A stretch of DNA of 64,000 nucleotides from CAZTDU01 sp050248795 (GTDB lineage Bacteria; Pseudomonadota; Gammaproteobacteria; Burkholderiales; SG8-39), in assembly GCA_050248795.1 (NCBI GenBank), contig JBFWRS010000002.1:76606-140605 (forward strand), given 5' to 3'. Positions 52,618 to 61,976 of the stretch are shown piece after piece (the stretch's first letter is position 1; each line of letters opens with the position of its first letter). The notes below the pieces were generated by a model. That model did not search any database and was not told the origin of the DNA. It was given only the letters and a program-made list of their open reading frames with translations. The translations under genes were made by a program, and so were the position numbers.

Positions 52618-53519
52618 GCCGTTCTCCTGTCCCCCTGGGTTACCAGCCACACCGCCAGCACTGCCAGCGCCATGCCCGCGGCCGAGAATACCGTATAGAC
52701 CTCGCCAAACAGCAGCCACGCGACCAGCGCGGTGCACGGCGGCACCAGATAGAGCAGGCTCACCACCTTGGTGGCCGCGCCATGCCGGATAAGCCAGAAG
52801 AGCAGGAACATCGCGCCCAGCGACAGCACGAATACCAGGTACGCCAGCGCGAAGATGAACTCACCGCTCCAGCGCACCTGCATCGATTCGAACACGAACG
52901 CGATCGGCGCAATCACCGCCAGCGCGGCAGCGAACTGGATCGCAGCCCCGGTGCGCATGTCGACGTGCGCGCAGTACCGCTTCTGCCACAGCGTGCCCAG
53001 CGTCAGGCTGAGCAGCCCCAGCACCGAGAACAGCACCGCCGCAACGCCGACGCCCTCGAAGACGAACTTCTCGCGCACCACCAGCGCGACCCCGAGCACG
53101 CCGAGCATCAGGCCCAGCCACTGGCGCAGGTTGGTGCGCTCGCCCAGCATGCGGGCGCCGATCAGCGCCGTGAGGATCGGCTGCAGCCCGGCGATCAGCG
53201 CCGAAACTCCCAGCGGCATGCCGAACTGGATCGAGTAGAAGATGCCGCCCAGGTAGCCCGCCTGCATCAGCACGCCGGCGATCGCCACATGCCCCGCCTC
53301 GGTCGCACTCGCCGGCCAGGCGGCACGCCCGATCCAGCATAGCGGCAGCAACAGGGCGATCACGAACAGGAAGCGCAGCGCAAGGAATGTGGCCGGCTCC
53401 GCGTAAGGAAGCCCTAACTTCGCTCCTATGTACCCGGTACTCCAGAGGAATACGAACAGCGGAGGGAATGCCCAGGCCCAGCGTTGGGGCTGGCGCGGCA
53501 GTTGCGCTACGGCGGTCAT
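52614..53519 (-). CDS. EamA-family drug/metabolite exporter
   Basis: 301 residues from the chosen ATG, ten helices in two EamA repeats (PPLFVFLWSTGYIGAKLGLP; GVSALIAGLQPILTALIGAR; LYLVPPCTALVAWLLFGEVY). Exports an unknown small metabolite. A GTG seven codons farther up (53538-53540) is an alternative start, but no binding site is seen there, and it would crowd the phasin promoter region. Co-translated with the hydratase gene (ATGA). Confidence 0.88.
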   Translation of the reverse strand: MTAVAQLPRQPQRWAWAFPPLFVFLWSTGYIGAKLGLPYAEPATFLALRFLFVIALLLPLCWIGRAAWPASATEAGHVAIAGVLMQAGYLGGIFYSIQFGMPLGVSALIAGLQPILTALIGARMLGERTNLRQWLGLMLGVLGVALVVREKFVFEGVGVAAVLFSVLGLLSLTLGTLWQKRYCAHVDMRTGAAIQFAAALAVIAPIAFVFESMQVRWSGEFIFALAYLVFVLSLGAMFLLFWLIRHGAATKVVSLLYLVPPCTALVAWLLFGEVYTVFSAAGMALAVLAVWLVTQGDRRTA

Positions 53520-53554
53520 CGCCTGGATTTGTTGCGACACATCAACATGTTATA

Positions 53555-53567
53555 TTGCATTGCACAA
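53555..53567. promoter_or_regulatory. Possible PhaR-like operator upstream of the phasin gene
   Basis: TTGCATTGCACAA holds two TGC/GCA half-sites, and a mirrored TTTGTGCAA occurs at 53651-53659. Together TTGCACAAA (53560-53568) and TTTGTGCAA flank the phasin promoter. TGC-rich repeats of this kind are bound by the PHA repressor PhaR in related bacteria; the assignment here is inference. Confidence 0.45.
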
Positions 53568-53572
53568 ACACC

Positions 53573-53601
53573 TTGACTTTCAACAGGTACGCCCTTACAT
53601 T
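53573..53601 (+). promoter_or_regulatory. Phasin gene promoter
   Basis: TTGACT, 17 bases, TACATT (5/6 and 4/6 of the consensus), 78 bases upstream of the phasin ATG, in an unusually AT-rich stretch for this genome. Confidence 0.7.
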
Positions 53602-53679
53602 GATATTGCTGCGGCGCACAAACAGGCGTCGCCAAGACGACCTCAATGACTTTGTGCAAATAACCACCAGGAGCCACAC

Positions 53680-54222
53680 ATGTACGTAACCCCTGAGCAG
53701 ATCCAGGCAGCCGGCAAGACCCAGATGGACGCCATGCTGTCGATCGCGGCGACGCAGTTCGCCGCCTTCGAAAAGCTTGCAAACCTGCAGGCGTCCGCCG
53801 TCAAGTCGGCGTTCGAGGACAGCATCGCCAACACCCGCGCGCTGATGGGTGCGAAGGACGTACAGGAGTTCGTCAGCCTGCAGTCCGCGTTCGCCCAGCC
53901 CGCGATCGAGAAGGTCATCGCCTACTCGAAGAGCGTCTACGAGGTGACCGCGCAGACCAACGCCGACCTGTCGAAGGTCGCGGAAGCCCGCGCCGGCGAG
54001 TGGAACGAGAACCTGGTCGCCATGCTCGACAAGGCCGCCAAAAACGCGCCTGCCGGTTCGGACGTCGCGGTGACCGCGGTGAAGCAGATGATCGCCGCCG
54101 CCAATTCCGCCTACGACAACCTGAGCAAGGTTGCTAAGCAGGCCACCGAGATCGCGGAAGCCAACGTGGCTGCCGCGTCGGAATCGGCAAAAAACTTCGC
54201 CAAGGCCAAGAAAGCCGCCTGA
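53680..54222 (+). CDS. phaP: Phasin family protein
   Basis: 180 residues, phasin_2 type: MYVTPEQIQAAGKTQMDAML, FEKLANLQASAVKSAFEDS and a C-terminal Lys/Ala-rich tail. Mostly amphipathic helix, it coats polyhydroxyalkanoate granules. GGAG lies before the ATG. No PHA synthase is in the window. Followed by a perfect bidirectional terminator. Confidence 0.94.
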   Translation: MYVTPEQIQAAGKTQMDAMLSIAATQFAAFEKLANLQASAVKSAFEDSIANTRALMGAKDVQEFVSLQSAFAQPAIEKVIAYSKSVYEVTAQTNADLSKVAEARAGEWNENLVAMLDKAAKNAPAGSDVAVTAVKQMIAAANSAYDNLSKVAKQATEIAEANVAAASESAKNFAKAKKAA

Positions 54223-54299
54223 GCCCGCGCAAGCGGACGAAGGCCGGAACTCCTCGGCCCGTACGGAAGAAGTCGAAGGCAAGGAAGAAGAAGTGAACG

Positions 54300-54325
54300 A
54301 AAAGCCCCGCCTAGGCGGGGCTTTT
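54300..54325. terminator. Perfect palindromic terminator between phaP and the MoaB/CinA-like gene
   Basis: A 26-base perfect palindrome (54300-54325): AAAAGCCCCGCC, then TAGG-centred complement ending GCTTTT. The A and T ends make it work both ways. On the minus strand it contains the TAG stop of the converging gene (54311-54313). Confidence 0.88.
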
Positions 54326-55081
54326 CGCTTCTGCGGCAACTTCGAAGGGAAATCCGAGCGCCCGCAACTGCTCGCGAATCGCGTCCATCGCGGGGCCGAC
54401 CTCTACAGGCACGCCGCGTACGCCCAGTTCAACGTGCCGGCGTGCGCCGCCCGCTGCCATCGACGGCAGGCTGAACACCTTGATGCCGGCGAAGCGCGCG
54501 CCCACCGCTTCCATCACCGGGATCAACTGGCTCTCCCCGGCCTCGTATACGTGCAGCGACGCTTCTTCCCAGCGGTCGCGGTCGAACAGGGCCCGGTAGT
54601 GCGTGTCCAGCACCCACTCCACCATCGGCCACGCCATCTGCGGAAACCCCGGCACGAACCAATGCTCCCTGATCGAGAACCCGGCGATGCGGTTCACCGG
54701 ATTCGGGATGATTCCGGAGCCGACGGGAAACTCACCCATCCGCAGCCGGCTGGCGGTCAGTTCCGTGCCCTGGAAGCGGCCGCGGATCTCGCGCTCGGCG
54801 TCGGGATGCAGCGCGAGCGGCAATCCCAGCGCGCGGCCGGCGCATTGCCGCGTGTGATCATCAGGAGTGGCGCCGATGCCGCCGAAGCTGAACACCACGT
54901 CTCCCGAGGCAAAGGTACGCGCGAGCGCCGCAGTCAGCCTTTCCGGATCATCACCCTGGTACTGCGCCCAGGCGAGCCGCAGCCCGCGCCGGGCAAGCGC
55001 ACCGATGATGAAGCCGAGGTGCTTGTCCTGCCGCTTGCCGACGAGCAGTTCGTCGCCGATGATCAGCGCGCCGAACGCCAT
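54311..55081 (-). CDS. MoaB/CinA-type molybdopterin-binding domain protein
   Basis: 256 residues. N-terminal MoCF-binding domain: AFGALIIGDELLVGKRQDKH, DVVFSFGGIGATPDDHTRQ and NPVNRIAGFSIREHWFVPGF. The CinA C-terminal amidase domain is absent. Related proteins are linked to nicotinamide-nucleotide recycling or cofactor binding, but the function here is not known. The ATG shares one base with the EI24 stop. Stop codon lies in the terminator palindrome. Confidence 0.87.
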   Translation of the reverse strand: MAFGALIIGDELLVGKRQDKHLGFIIGALARRGLRLAWAQYQGDDPERLTAALARTFASGDVVFSFGGIGATPDDHTRQCAGRALGLPLALHPDAEREIRGRFQGTELTASRLRMGEFPVGSGIIPNPVNRIAGFSIREHWFVPGFPQMAWPMVEWVLDTHYRALFDRDRWEEASLHVYEAGESQLIPVMEAVGARFAGIKVFSLPSMAAGGARRHVELGVRGVPVEVGPAMDAIREQLRALGFPFEVAAEAKSPA

Positions 55082-55833
55082 CACTCGACCCGCACGGCGC
55101 TGCCTTCGATCGGCGCGGCGCGCAACGCCTGCAGTTCCGCGAGCAGGAAGTGGATGAACGCGAGGCCGAAGAACACCGGCGCGAAGAATCCGAACACCGG
55201 GACGTAGGCGAGCAGCGCCAGCACCACGCCCAGCACGTAGAGCGCGCCCTTGCGTTGCGCGAAGATCGCGCTCATCTCCGGCTGCTGCGCATGCCGCGCA
55301 AGCGCGTCGTAGCGCAGCACGCGCTGGTTCACCCAGCCCATGATGGCCACGGGTATCACCGGCCACAGCGGCGGGAAAATCCACAGCGGCGCGGACAGCG
55401 CGAACATGCCCGCCATGCCGCCCACCGCGACGGCGCTGTTCAGCAGGCTGCCGGCGAAACTCCCGCCCTCGCGTTTTGCCAGCTGCGGGAACTTTCGCGT
55501 TGCGACGATGCTGACGAGTTCATCCATGCCGAAGGTACCGAGGATGATGAGCGCCGTCATGTAGACCAGCGGCACGAAGAACAGGAACAGCACCACGTGG
55601 GACGCCACCAGCGCGGTGCTGCCGAAATCGAAGCTGACGAAGAACGCCGCCGTCTCGATCCACTGCTTGAGCAGGCCGGCGAGCCAGACCGCGGTGCGCA
55701 TCCACAGGAAGAACGCCGCGACGCCCCAGATCACGAGCGCAACCAGCACCGGCCACACCATCAGCCACAGCACGCGCGGATTGAGCATGCTCGCAAACGC
55801 CTGCAGGATTGCACTTCCGATGCCGCGGTTCAT
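55081..55833 (-). CDS. EI24/CysZ-like membrane protein
   Basis: 250 residues with several hydrophobic helices: MLNPRVLWLMVWPVLVALVIW, VVLFLFFVPLVYMTALII, GMFALSAPLWIFPPLWPVIP. The EI24 family includes CysZ, a sulfate uptake channel, but similarity is only at family level. The stop shares a base with the MoaB/CinA-like gene start. hrpA ends ten bases away on the upstream side. Confidence 0.85.
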   Translation of the reverse strand: MNRGIGSAILQAFASMLNPRVLWLMVWPVLVALVIWGVAAFFLWMRTAVWLAGLLKQWIETAAFFVSFDFGSTALVASHVVLFLFFVPLVYMTALIILGTFGMDELVSIVATRKFPQLAKREGGSFAGSLLNSAVAVGGMAGMFALSAPLWIFPPLWPVIPVAIMGWVNQRVLRYDALARHAQQPEMSAIFAQRKGALYVLGVVLALLAYVPVFGFFAPVFFGLAFIHFLLAELQALRAAPIEGSAVRVE

Positions 55834-55842
55834 ATATCCAGT

Positions 55843-58800
55843 TTAGCGTTTTATCGCCTGCCACAGCTTCGCCAGGCGCTTCGCGGACACCGGCACCGGC
55901 GTCCTCAGCTCCTGTGCGAACAGCGACACCCGCAGTTCCTCGAGCAGCCAGCGGAACTGTTCCATCTCGGCCGAGCCGCGGACGGAACCCGCGCGCAGCC
56001 AGGCCGCCTGCAGCGGTGCTAGCTCGGCAGCGAGGCGCGAGTCGCGCGCCGGATCCGCGCGCAGCTTGTCCAGCCGCGCCGAGGCCGCCTTCAGGTAGCG
56101 CGGCAGGTGCTGCAGCCTCTGCCACGGCAGGCGCGCAAGGTAGCCGCGCTCGAGCAGCCGCGCCACCTGCTCTTTCACGTCGCCCGCCTGCTGCGGGAAC
56201 GCCTTCGAAAGCGCCGCGATGCGCTTCTGCACCTGGGCGTGCTCGGCGATGATCGTCGTCGCCAGACGCACGATCTCCTGCGCGATCAGGCCGAAGCGGC
56301 TGCGTCCCTCGTCCACGCGGCGCGCGAAATCCGCCTGCGCCAGCGGCACCGAGTCGGCAAGGAAAGTACGGTCTATCGCCGCGGCGACGATGTCCTCCTT
56401 CAGCGGCGCGAGCGCAATGTCCTTCGCCAGCGATCTCTCCAGGTCGCGCACGCGTTCCCTGAACGCGATCGCAAGCAACCTGCGCACCCCGGCGCGGTGC
56501 AGTTCACGCGCGCGTTCGGGTGCATCGAAGACCTGCAGCGTCACGCCGTCGCCCGCATCCACCAGCGCCGGATAGCCCACCAGGGTCTGCCCGCCACGGC
56601 GCAGCTCCATCATCTCGTCCAGGTCGCCGAAGTTCCATACCACCTGGCGCTCGGCATCAGCGAGCGGCGCCTCCTCGCGCAGGATTGCTTCGGTCGCGGC
56701 GCCGAGCGCCCGCTTCAGCTCGCCCAGGTTGCGCCCCATGCCAAGCTGGCGGCCGTGCTCGTCGACGACGCGGAAGTTCATGTGCAGGTGCGGCGGCGCC
56801 GAATCCGGCCTGAACGCATCCACCGGCAGCTCGAGGCCGAGTTCGCTGCGAACGTGGCGCGACAGCGCCTGTGCCAGCGGCATGTCGGAGGGCTCGACCT
56901 GAGCGGCGAAGCGCGCCGCGAACTCCGCCAGCGGCCCCAGCTTGTGGCGCAGCCGCTGCGGCAGGGACTTCGCGTAGGCCTGCACCTTCTCCTTCAGCAG
57001 GCCGGGGACCAGCCATTCGGTGCGCGCTGCCGGCACCTGGTTCAGCAGCGCCACCGGCACCGTCATCGTCACGCCGTCCCGCGGCGAGCCCGGCTCATGG
57101 TGATACTCGAGTCCGAAGTCGCTCGGGCCAAAGCGCATGCGCGGCGGGAAATTCTCCGTGGTGATGCCGGCCGCCTCGTGCCGCATCAGGTCATCGCGGG
57201 AGAGGTACAGCAGCTTCGGCTCGTCACGCTCGGCTTCCCTGCGCCACTTCTCGAAATCGGCGCCGTTGTGGATGCCCGCGGGCAACCTGGCGTCGTAGAA
57301 CGCATGCACCAGGTCGTCGTCGACGAGGATGTCCGGCCGTCGCGACTTGTGCTCGAGCCTTTCGATGTCGTGCAGCAGCCGCTGGTTGTGCGCGAAGAAC
57401 GGCGCCCGCGTCTCGAACTCGCCTTCCACCAGGGCGGAACGTATGAAGATATCGCGCGCGGCTTCCGGGTCGTGCGGTCCGTAGTTCACCCGCCGGTTCA
57501 CGTATACCGGCAGGCCGTACAGCGTGCCGCGCTCCAATGCCACCACCTGCGCGCGCGACTTTTCCCAGTGCGGGTTGTCGCGGCTGCGCTTCATCAGGTG
57601 CGCGCCCAGCTCCTCCAGCCATTTGGGGTCGATGCCGGCGACCGTGCGCGCGTAGAGCCGGGTGGTCTCGACGAGTTCCGCAGCGACGATCCAGCGTCCG
57701 GGCTTTTTCGTCCACGAGCCCGGATGCACACGGAAACTCACGCCGCGCGCGCCGGCATAGGCCGAATCCTCGTCCTTTTTCATGCCGACGTTGCCGAGCA
57801 GGCCCGCAAGAAGCGCGCGATGGATCGCGCGCGCGCCCTCGGGCTTCGCCGGATCGACGCTCGAGGGCTTCCAGCCGAGTTCCTGCACTGCCTCCTGCAA
57901 CTGCCGGTGCACGTCCTTCCATTCACGCAGGCGCGCCACGGACAGGAAGTTGTCGCGGCAGAACTTGCGCAGGCCCGGCATCTCCTGCACCTTCCAGAGC
58001 CGGAGGAAGCCGAGGAAGTCCGAATTCCCGTCGGCGAACTTCGCATGCCGCTCGTCCGCGGCGGCCTGCCTGTCCAGCGGTCGCTCGCGCGGATCCTGCA
58101 CCGACAGCGCCGCCGCGATCACCAGCATCTGCGCGAGGCAGCCCTCGGCACGCGCACCGAGCAGCATGCGGCCGACGCGCGGATCGAGCGGCAGCCGCGC
58201 AAGTTCTCGCCCGAGCGGCGTAAGCGCGCGCGCCTCGTCCACCGCACCCAGTTCGGCGAGCAGGTCGTAGCCGTCGGCGATCGCCTTCGGGCTGGGCGGA
58301 TCGACGAAGGGAAACTCCTCGACGCGCCCCAGGTCCAGCGACAACGCACGCAGGATCACGCCGGCGAGCGAGCTGCGCAACACCTCCGGATCGGTGAAGC
58401 GCGGCCGCGCCTTGAAGTCATCCTCCGAATACAGGCGTATGCAGATGCCGTCGGCAACGCGGCCGCAGCGCCCGGCGCGCTGCATCGCCGCCGCCTGCGA
58501 CACGCTCTCGACGCGAAGCTGCTCGACCTTGGTGCGATAGCTGTAGCGCTTCACCTTCGCCACGCCGGTGTCGACGACGTAGCGGATGCGCGGCACGGTG
58601 AGCGAGGTCTCGGCGACGTTGGTGGCGAGCACGATGCGCCGCGCCGCGCCCGGCCGGAAGATGCGGTCCTGTTCCGCGGCCGACAGCCGCGAAAAGAGCG
58701 GCAGCAGTTCGATGCCCGGCTTCAGGCGCTTCCTCAGCGTGTCGGCCGCGTCGCGGATCTCGCGCTCGCCGGGCAGGAAGACGAGCACGTCGCCCGTACC

Positions 58801-59469
58801 TTCGCGGCTGAGTTCCTCCACCGCGTCGGCGAGCGCCTCCTCCTCCTCGTCGCGCGTGGTGTCCTCCGCATCGCCGCCTACCGGGCGGTAGCGCTGCTCC
58901 ACCGGGTAGAGCCTTCCCGACACTTCGAGCACCGGCGCATCGCCGAAATGCCGCGAGAAGCGGTCGGCGTCTATCGTCGCGGACGTGATGACCAGCTTCA
59001 GGTCCGGGCGCCGCGGCATCAGCCGCCTCAGGTATCCGAGCAGGAAGTCGATGTTCAGGCTGCGCTCGTGCGCCTCGTCGAGGATCAGGGTGTCGTAGGC
59101 ACGCAACTCGCGATCGCCCTGCGTTTCCGCGAGCAGGATGCCGTCGGTCATCAGCTTGATCTTCGTGTGCGCGCCCACGCGGTCGTTGAAGCGCACCTTG
59201 TAGCCGACCAGGCCGCCGAGCTCGACCTTCAGCTCCTCGGCGATGCGCGCCGCAACGGTGCGCGCAGCGATGCGGCGGGGCTGCGTGTGCCCGATCATGC
59301 CGGCGCTGCCGCGGCCCATCTCGAGCAGGATCTTGGGCAGTTGCGTCGTCTTGCCCGATCCGGTTTCACCGCAGACGATCACCACCGGGTGCTTCGCCAC
59401 CGCTTCGCGGATGTCCTCGCGCCGCGCGCATACCGGCAGCGCGGGATCGTAGATCGGTACGGGGTTCAA
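55843..59469 (-). CDS. hrpA: ATP-dependent RNA helicase HrpA
   Basis: 1208 residues, DEAH-box: Walker A GETGSGKTTQ (about 34), DEAH in LILDEAHERS (about 130), SAT, and motif VI QRAGRCGRV, with OB-fold and long C-terminal DUF3418 region. Roughly 90 residues shorter at the N-terminus than E. coli HrpA. No ATG is available: a TAA lies seven codons upstream, so the TTG at 59467-59469 (MNPVPIYDP) is the only reasonable start. Divergent from the dehydrogenase gene by 31 bases. Confidence 0.93.
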   Translation of the reverse strand: MNPVPIYDPALPVCARREDIREAVAKHPVVIVCGETGSGKTTQLPKILLEMGRGSAGMIGHTQPRRIAARTVAARIAEELKVELGGLVGYKVRFNDRVGAHTKIKLMTDGILLAETQGDRELRAYDTLILDEAHERSLNIDFLLGYLRRLMPRRPDLKLVITSATIDADRFSRHFGDAPVLEVSGRLYPVEQRYRPVGGDAEDTTRDEEEEALADAVEELSREGTGDVLVFLPGEREIRDAADTLRKRLKPGIELLPLFSRLSAAEQDRIFRPGAARRIVLATNVAETSLTVPRIRYVVDTGVAKVKRYSYRTKVEQLRVESVSQAAAMQRAGRCGRVADGICIRLYSEDDFKARPRFTDPEVLRSSLAGVILRALSLDLGRVEEFPFVDPPSPKAIADGYDLLAELGAVDEARALTPLGRELARLPLDPRVGRMLLGARAEGCLAQMLVIAAALSVQDPRERPLDRQAAADERHAKFADGNSDFLGFLRLWKVQEMPGLRKFCRDNFLSVARLREWKDVHRQLQEAVQELGWKPSSVDPAKPEGARAIHRALLAGLLGNVGMKKDEDSAYAGARGVSFRVHPGSWTKKPGRWIVAAELVETTRLYARTVAGIDPKWLEELGAHLMKRSRDNPHWEKSRAQVVALERGTLYGLPVYVNRRVNYGPHDPEAARDIFIRSALVEGEFETRAPFFAHNQRLLHDIERLEHKSRRPDILVDDDLVHAFYDARLPAGIHNGADFEKWRREAERDEPKLLYLSRDDLMRHEAAGITTENFPPRMRFGPSDFGLEYHHEPGSPRDGVTMTVPVALLNQVPAARTEWLVPGLLKEKVQAYAKSLPQRLRHKLGPLAEFAARFAAQVEPSDMPLAQALSRHVRSELGLELPVDAFRPDSAPPHLHMNFRVVDEHGRQLGMGRNLGELKRALGAATEAILREEAPLADAERQVVWNFGDLDEMMELRRGGQTLVGYPALVDAGDGVTLQVFDAPERARELHRAGVRRLLAIAFRERVRDLERSLAKDIALAPLKEDIVAAAIDRTFLADSVPLAQADFARRVDEGRSRFGLIAQEIVRLATTIIAEHAQVQKRIAALSKAFPQQAGDVKEQVARLLERGYLARLPWQRLQHLPRYLKAASARLDKLRADPARDSRLAAELAPLQAAWLRAGSVRGSAEMEQFRWLLEELRVSLFAQELRTPVPVSAKRLAKLWQAIKR

Positions 59470-59500
59470 GGCGCGGGGGATTCTACGTTATGCTCGCCGC

Positions 59501-60358
59501 ATGAGCATTTCCCAACTCACCCGCGTCGGCGTCGTCGGCGCCGGCACCATGGGCAACGGCATCGCGCAGGCGCTCGCCGTCGCAGGGATCGAGGTTACGC
59601 TGACCGACGTCGCGGCGGCGCAGCTCGAGCGCGCGACCAGCACGATTTCCGGCAGCCTCGAGCGGCTGGTGCGCAAGGAGAAGATGAGCGACGCCGACAA
59701 GGCCGCAGCCATGGGGCGCATCCGCACCGCCACCGACTCCTCCGCCGTGTCCGGCTGCGGCCTGGTCATCGAGGCAGCGACCGAGAACGTGGACCTGAAG
59801 CTGAAGATCTTCCGCGCGCTGGACGAGGTGATGCTCGAGGACGCGGTGCTGGCGACGAACACCTCGTCGATCTCGATCACGCGCCTCGCCGCTGCGACGA
59901 AGCGCCCCGACCGCGTGATCGGCATGCACTTCTTCAATCCGGTGCCGGTGATGGCGCTGGTCGAGCTGATTCGCGGACTGCAGACCTCGGACGCGACCTA
60001 CGCCGCGATCGAGGCGCTGACCAAGCGCATCGGCAAGTCGCCGGTGCAGGTGCGAAACGCGCCGGGCTTCGTCGTCAACCGCATGCTCTGCCCGATGATC
60101 AACGAGGCGATATTCGCGCTGTCCGAGGGCCTCGCGACCGCGGCGCAGATCGACGAGGCGATGAAGCTCGGCGCCAACCATCCGATCGGACCGCTCGCAT
60201 TGTGCGACCTCATAGGCCTGGACGTGGAACTCGCGGTGATGCAGGTGCTGTACGAGGGCTTCAGGGACTCGAAGTACCGCCCGGCGCCGCTGCTCGTCGA
60301 CATGGTCGAGGCAGGCTACCTCGGGCGCAAGACCAAGCGCGGCTTCTTCAGCTACTGA
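59501..60358 (+). CDS. 3-hydroxyacyl-CoA (3-hydroxybutyryl-CoA) dehydrogenase
   Basis: 285 residues: NAD loop VGVVGAGTMGNGIAQAL, catalytic region GMHFFNPVPVMALVE (His) with NAPGFVVNR, and C-terminal LGANHPIGPLALCDLIGLD. Oxidises 3-hydroxybutyryl-CoA in fatty acid or PHB turnover; a link to phasin biology is possible. It overlaps the converging monooxygenase by 11 bases, and a hairpin lies just past its stop. Confidence 0.93.
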   Translation: MSISQLTRVGVVGAGTMGNGIAQALAVAGIEVTLTDVAAAQLERATSTISGSLERLVRKEKMSDADKAAAMGRIRTATDSSAVSGCGLVIEAATENVDLKLKIFRALDEVMLEDAVLATNTSSISITRLAAATKRPDRVIGMHFFNPVPVMALVELIRGLQTSDATYAAIEALTKRIGKSPVQVRNAPGFVVNRMLCPMINEAIFALSEGLATAAQIDEAMKLGANHPIGPLALCDLIGLDVELAVMQVLYEGFRDSKYRPAPLLVDMVEAGYLGRKTKRGFFSY

Positions 60359-61973
60359 GCACCGCGCCTGCGCCGCGGTGCAGGCGAAATCCCGCGTAGC
60401 CCTTCGCCGCCACCTCGTCGCAGATCCGGCGGTAGCGCGCGAGGCCGCCCGCGTAGGGCATGAACACGCGGGGCTTGCCTGGCACGTTGGCGCCGTAGTA
60501 CCAGGAGTGCGGTGCCTTCGCCAGCAGCGTGGCGTTCGCCGCCTCGTTCACCAGCCGGCCCCAGTCGCGCGTCGCTTCCTCGGCAGGTTCGATGGCATCG
60601 ACGCCGTTCGTCCGCATATAGGCGATGCAGCCGGTGATCCACTCGACATGCTGCTCGATGGCGACCGGCATGTTGGTCAGCACCGAAGGGCTGCCCGGGC
60701 CGGTGATCGTGAAAAGGTTCGGAAACCCGGGCACCTGCAGCCCGAGGTAGGTCTGTGGCCCGGCACGCCAGGCCTCGCGCAGCGCGCGGCCGCCGCGCCC
60801 GCGGAAGTCGATCGCCAGCAGCGGGCCGGTCATGGCGTCGAAGCCGGTGGCGAACACGATCACGTCCAGCGGGTAGTCCTTGCGGCGGGTTCGTATGCCC
60901 TCCGCCGTGATGCGCTCGATCGGCTCGGCGCGCAGGTCCACCAGCGCGACGTTGTCGCGGTTGAAGGTCTCGAAGTACCCGGTATCTATGGGCGGGCGCT
61001 TGGCCGCGTAGGGATGGTCGATGTCCGAAAGGATGCGCGCGGCGTCCGGGTCGCGGACGATGGCGCGGATGCGGCCCTTGAGGAACTCGGCCGCGGTGTC
61101 GTTCGCCGCCTGGTCGACCAGCAGGTCGCGGAAGGTGGCGCGGAACTGCAGCCCGCCGGTTTCCCAGGCCGCCTCGTAGATCGCCTGCCGCTCTTCGGGC
61201 GTGACGTCCGCGACCTTGCGGTCGACGATGCGAAAGGCGTGCCCGTTCGGCGTCGAGCGGGCGATGGCACCGATTTCCGCGTGGTTCTCGCGCACCCAGC
61301 GAACGAACTCCGGCGTCAGCGGCCCGTTGCGCGCCGGCACGCTGTAGTTCGCGGTGCGCTGGAATACCGTCAGGTGGGCCGCGGTCTGCGCGATCACCGG
61401 CGCGGCCTGGATGCCGGTTGAGCCGGTGCCGACCTGCCCCACGCGCTTGCCGCGGAAGTCCACGTCCGCGTGCGGCCACTGCCCGGTGTGGTACCAGCGG
61501 CCCCGGAAGTCGGCTAAGCCGGGAATGTCGGGTACGTTCGCGGCCGACAGGCAGCCGACCGCGGCAACCAGGTACGTCGCCGCGTAGCGATCACCCGACG
61601 CGGTATCGACGATCCAGCGGTTGCGCGCCTCGTCATGGCGCGCCGCGACCACGCGGCAGTCAAAGCGCATGTCGCGACGCAGGTCGAACTTCGCGGCAAC
61701 GCGATCCAGGTACCTGCGGATCTCCGGCGGGCCCGGGTAGCGCTCCGAGCACGCCCACTCCTCGTTCAGCTCCTTCGAGAAGAAGTAGCGATAGGCATGG
61801 CTCTCGGAGTCGCAGCGCGCACCGGGGTAGCGGTTCCAGTACCAGGTGCCGCCGAGGTCGCTGCCCGCCTCCAGCACCCGGGTGGAAAGGCCGAGCTGGT
61901 CGCGCAGGCAGTGCAACTGGTACAGCCCGGCGAAACCCGCGCCGATTACCAGTGCATCGAGTTCGGTGTCCAA
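60348..61973 (-). CDS. Baeyer-Villiger flavin monooxygenase
   Basis: 541 residues: FAD loop VIGAGFAGLYQL (8-19), the fingerprint FRGRWYHTGQWP (156-167, pattern FxGxxxHxxxWP) and the NADPH loop VGTGSTGIQAA. Converts ketones to esters or lactones. Substrate not predictable. Next to ribE on the same strand, four bases away, an arrangement that makes flavin supply an interesting but unproven link. Confidence 0.93.
   Translation of the reverse strand: MDTELDALVIGAGFAGLYQLHCLRDQLGLSTRVLEAGSDLGGTWYWNRYPGARCDSESHAYRYFFSKELNEEWACSERYPGPPEIRRYLDRVAAKFDLRRDMRFDCRVVAARHDEARNRWIVDTASGDRYAATYLVAAVGCLSAANVPDIPGLADFRGRWYHTGQWPHADVDFRGKRVGQVGTGSTGIQAAPVIAQTAAHLTVFQRTANYSVPARNGPLTPEFVRWVRENHAEIGAIARSTPNGHAFRIVDRKVADVTPEERQAIYEAAWETGGLQFRATFRDLLVDQAANDTAAEFLKGRIRAIVRDPDAARILSDIDHPYAAKRPPIDTGYFETFNRDNVALVDLRAEPIERITAEGIRTRRKDYPLDVIVFATGFDAMTGPLLAIDFRGRGGRALREAWRAGPQTYLGLQVPGFPNLFTITGPGSPSVLTNMPVAIEQHVEWITGCIAYMRTNGVDAIEPAEEATRDWGRLVNEAANATLLAKAPHSWYYGANVPGKPRVFMPYAGGLARYRRICDEVAAKGYAGFRLHRGAGAVLSS
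60359..60381. other. Hairpin directly after the dehydrogenase stop
   Basis: GCACCGCG (60359-60366) pairs with CGCGGTGC (60374-60381), an 8-pair stem with a seven-base loop. It starts at the base after the plus-strand stop and lies inside the coding end of the monooxygenase. No T run. Confidence 0.5.
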
Positions 61974-61976
61974 GCC

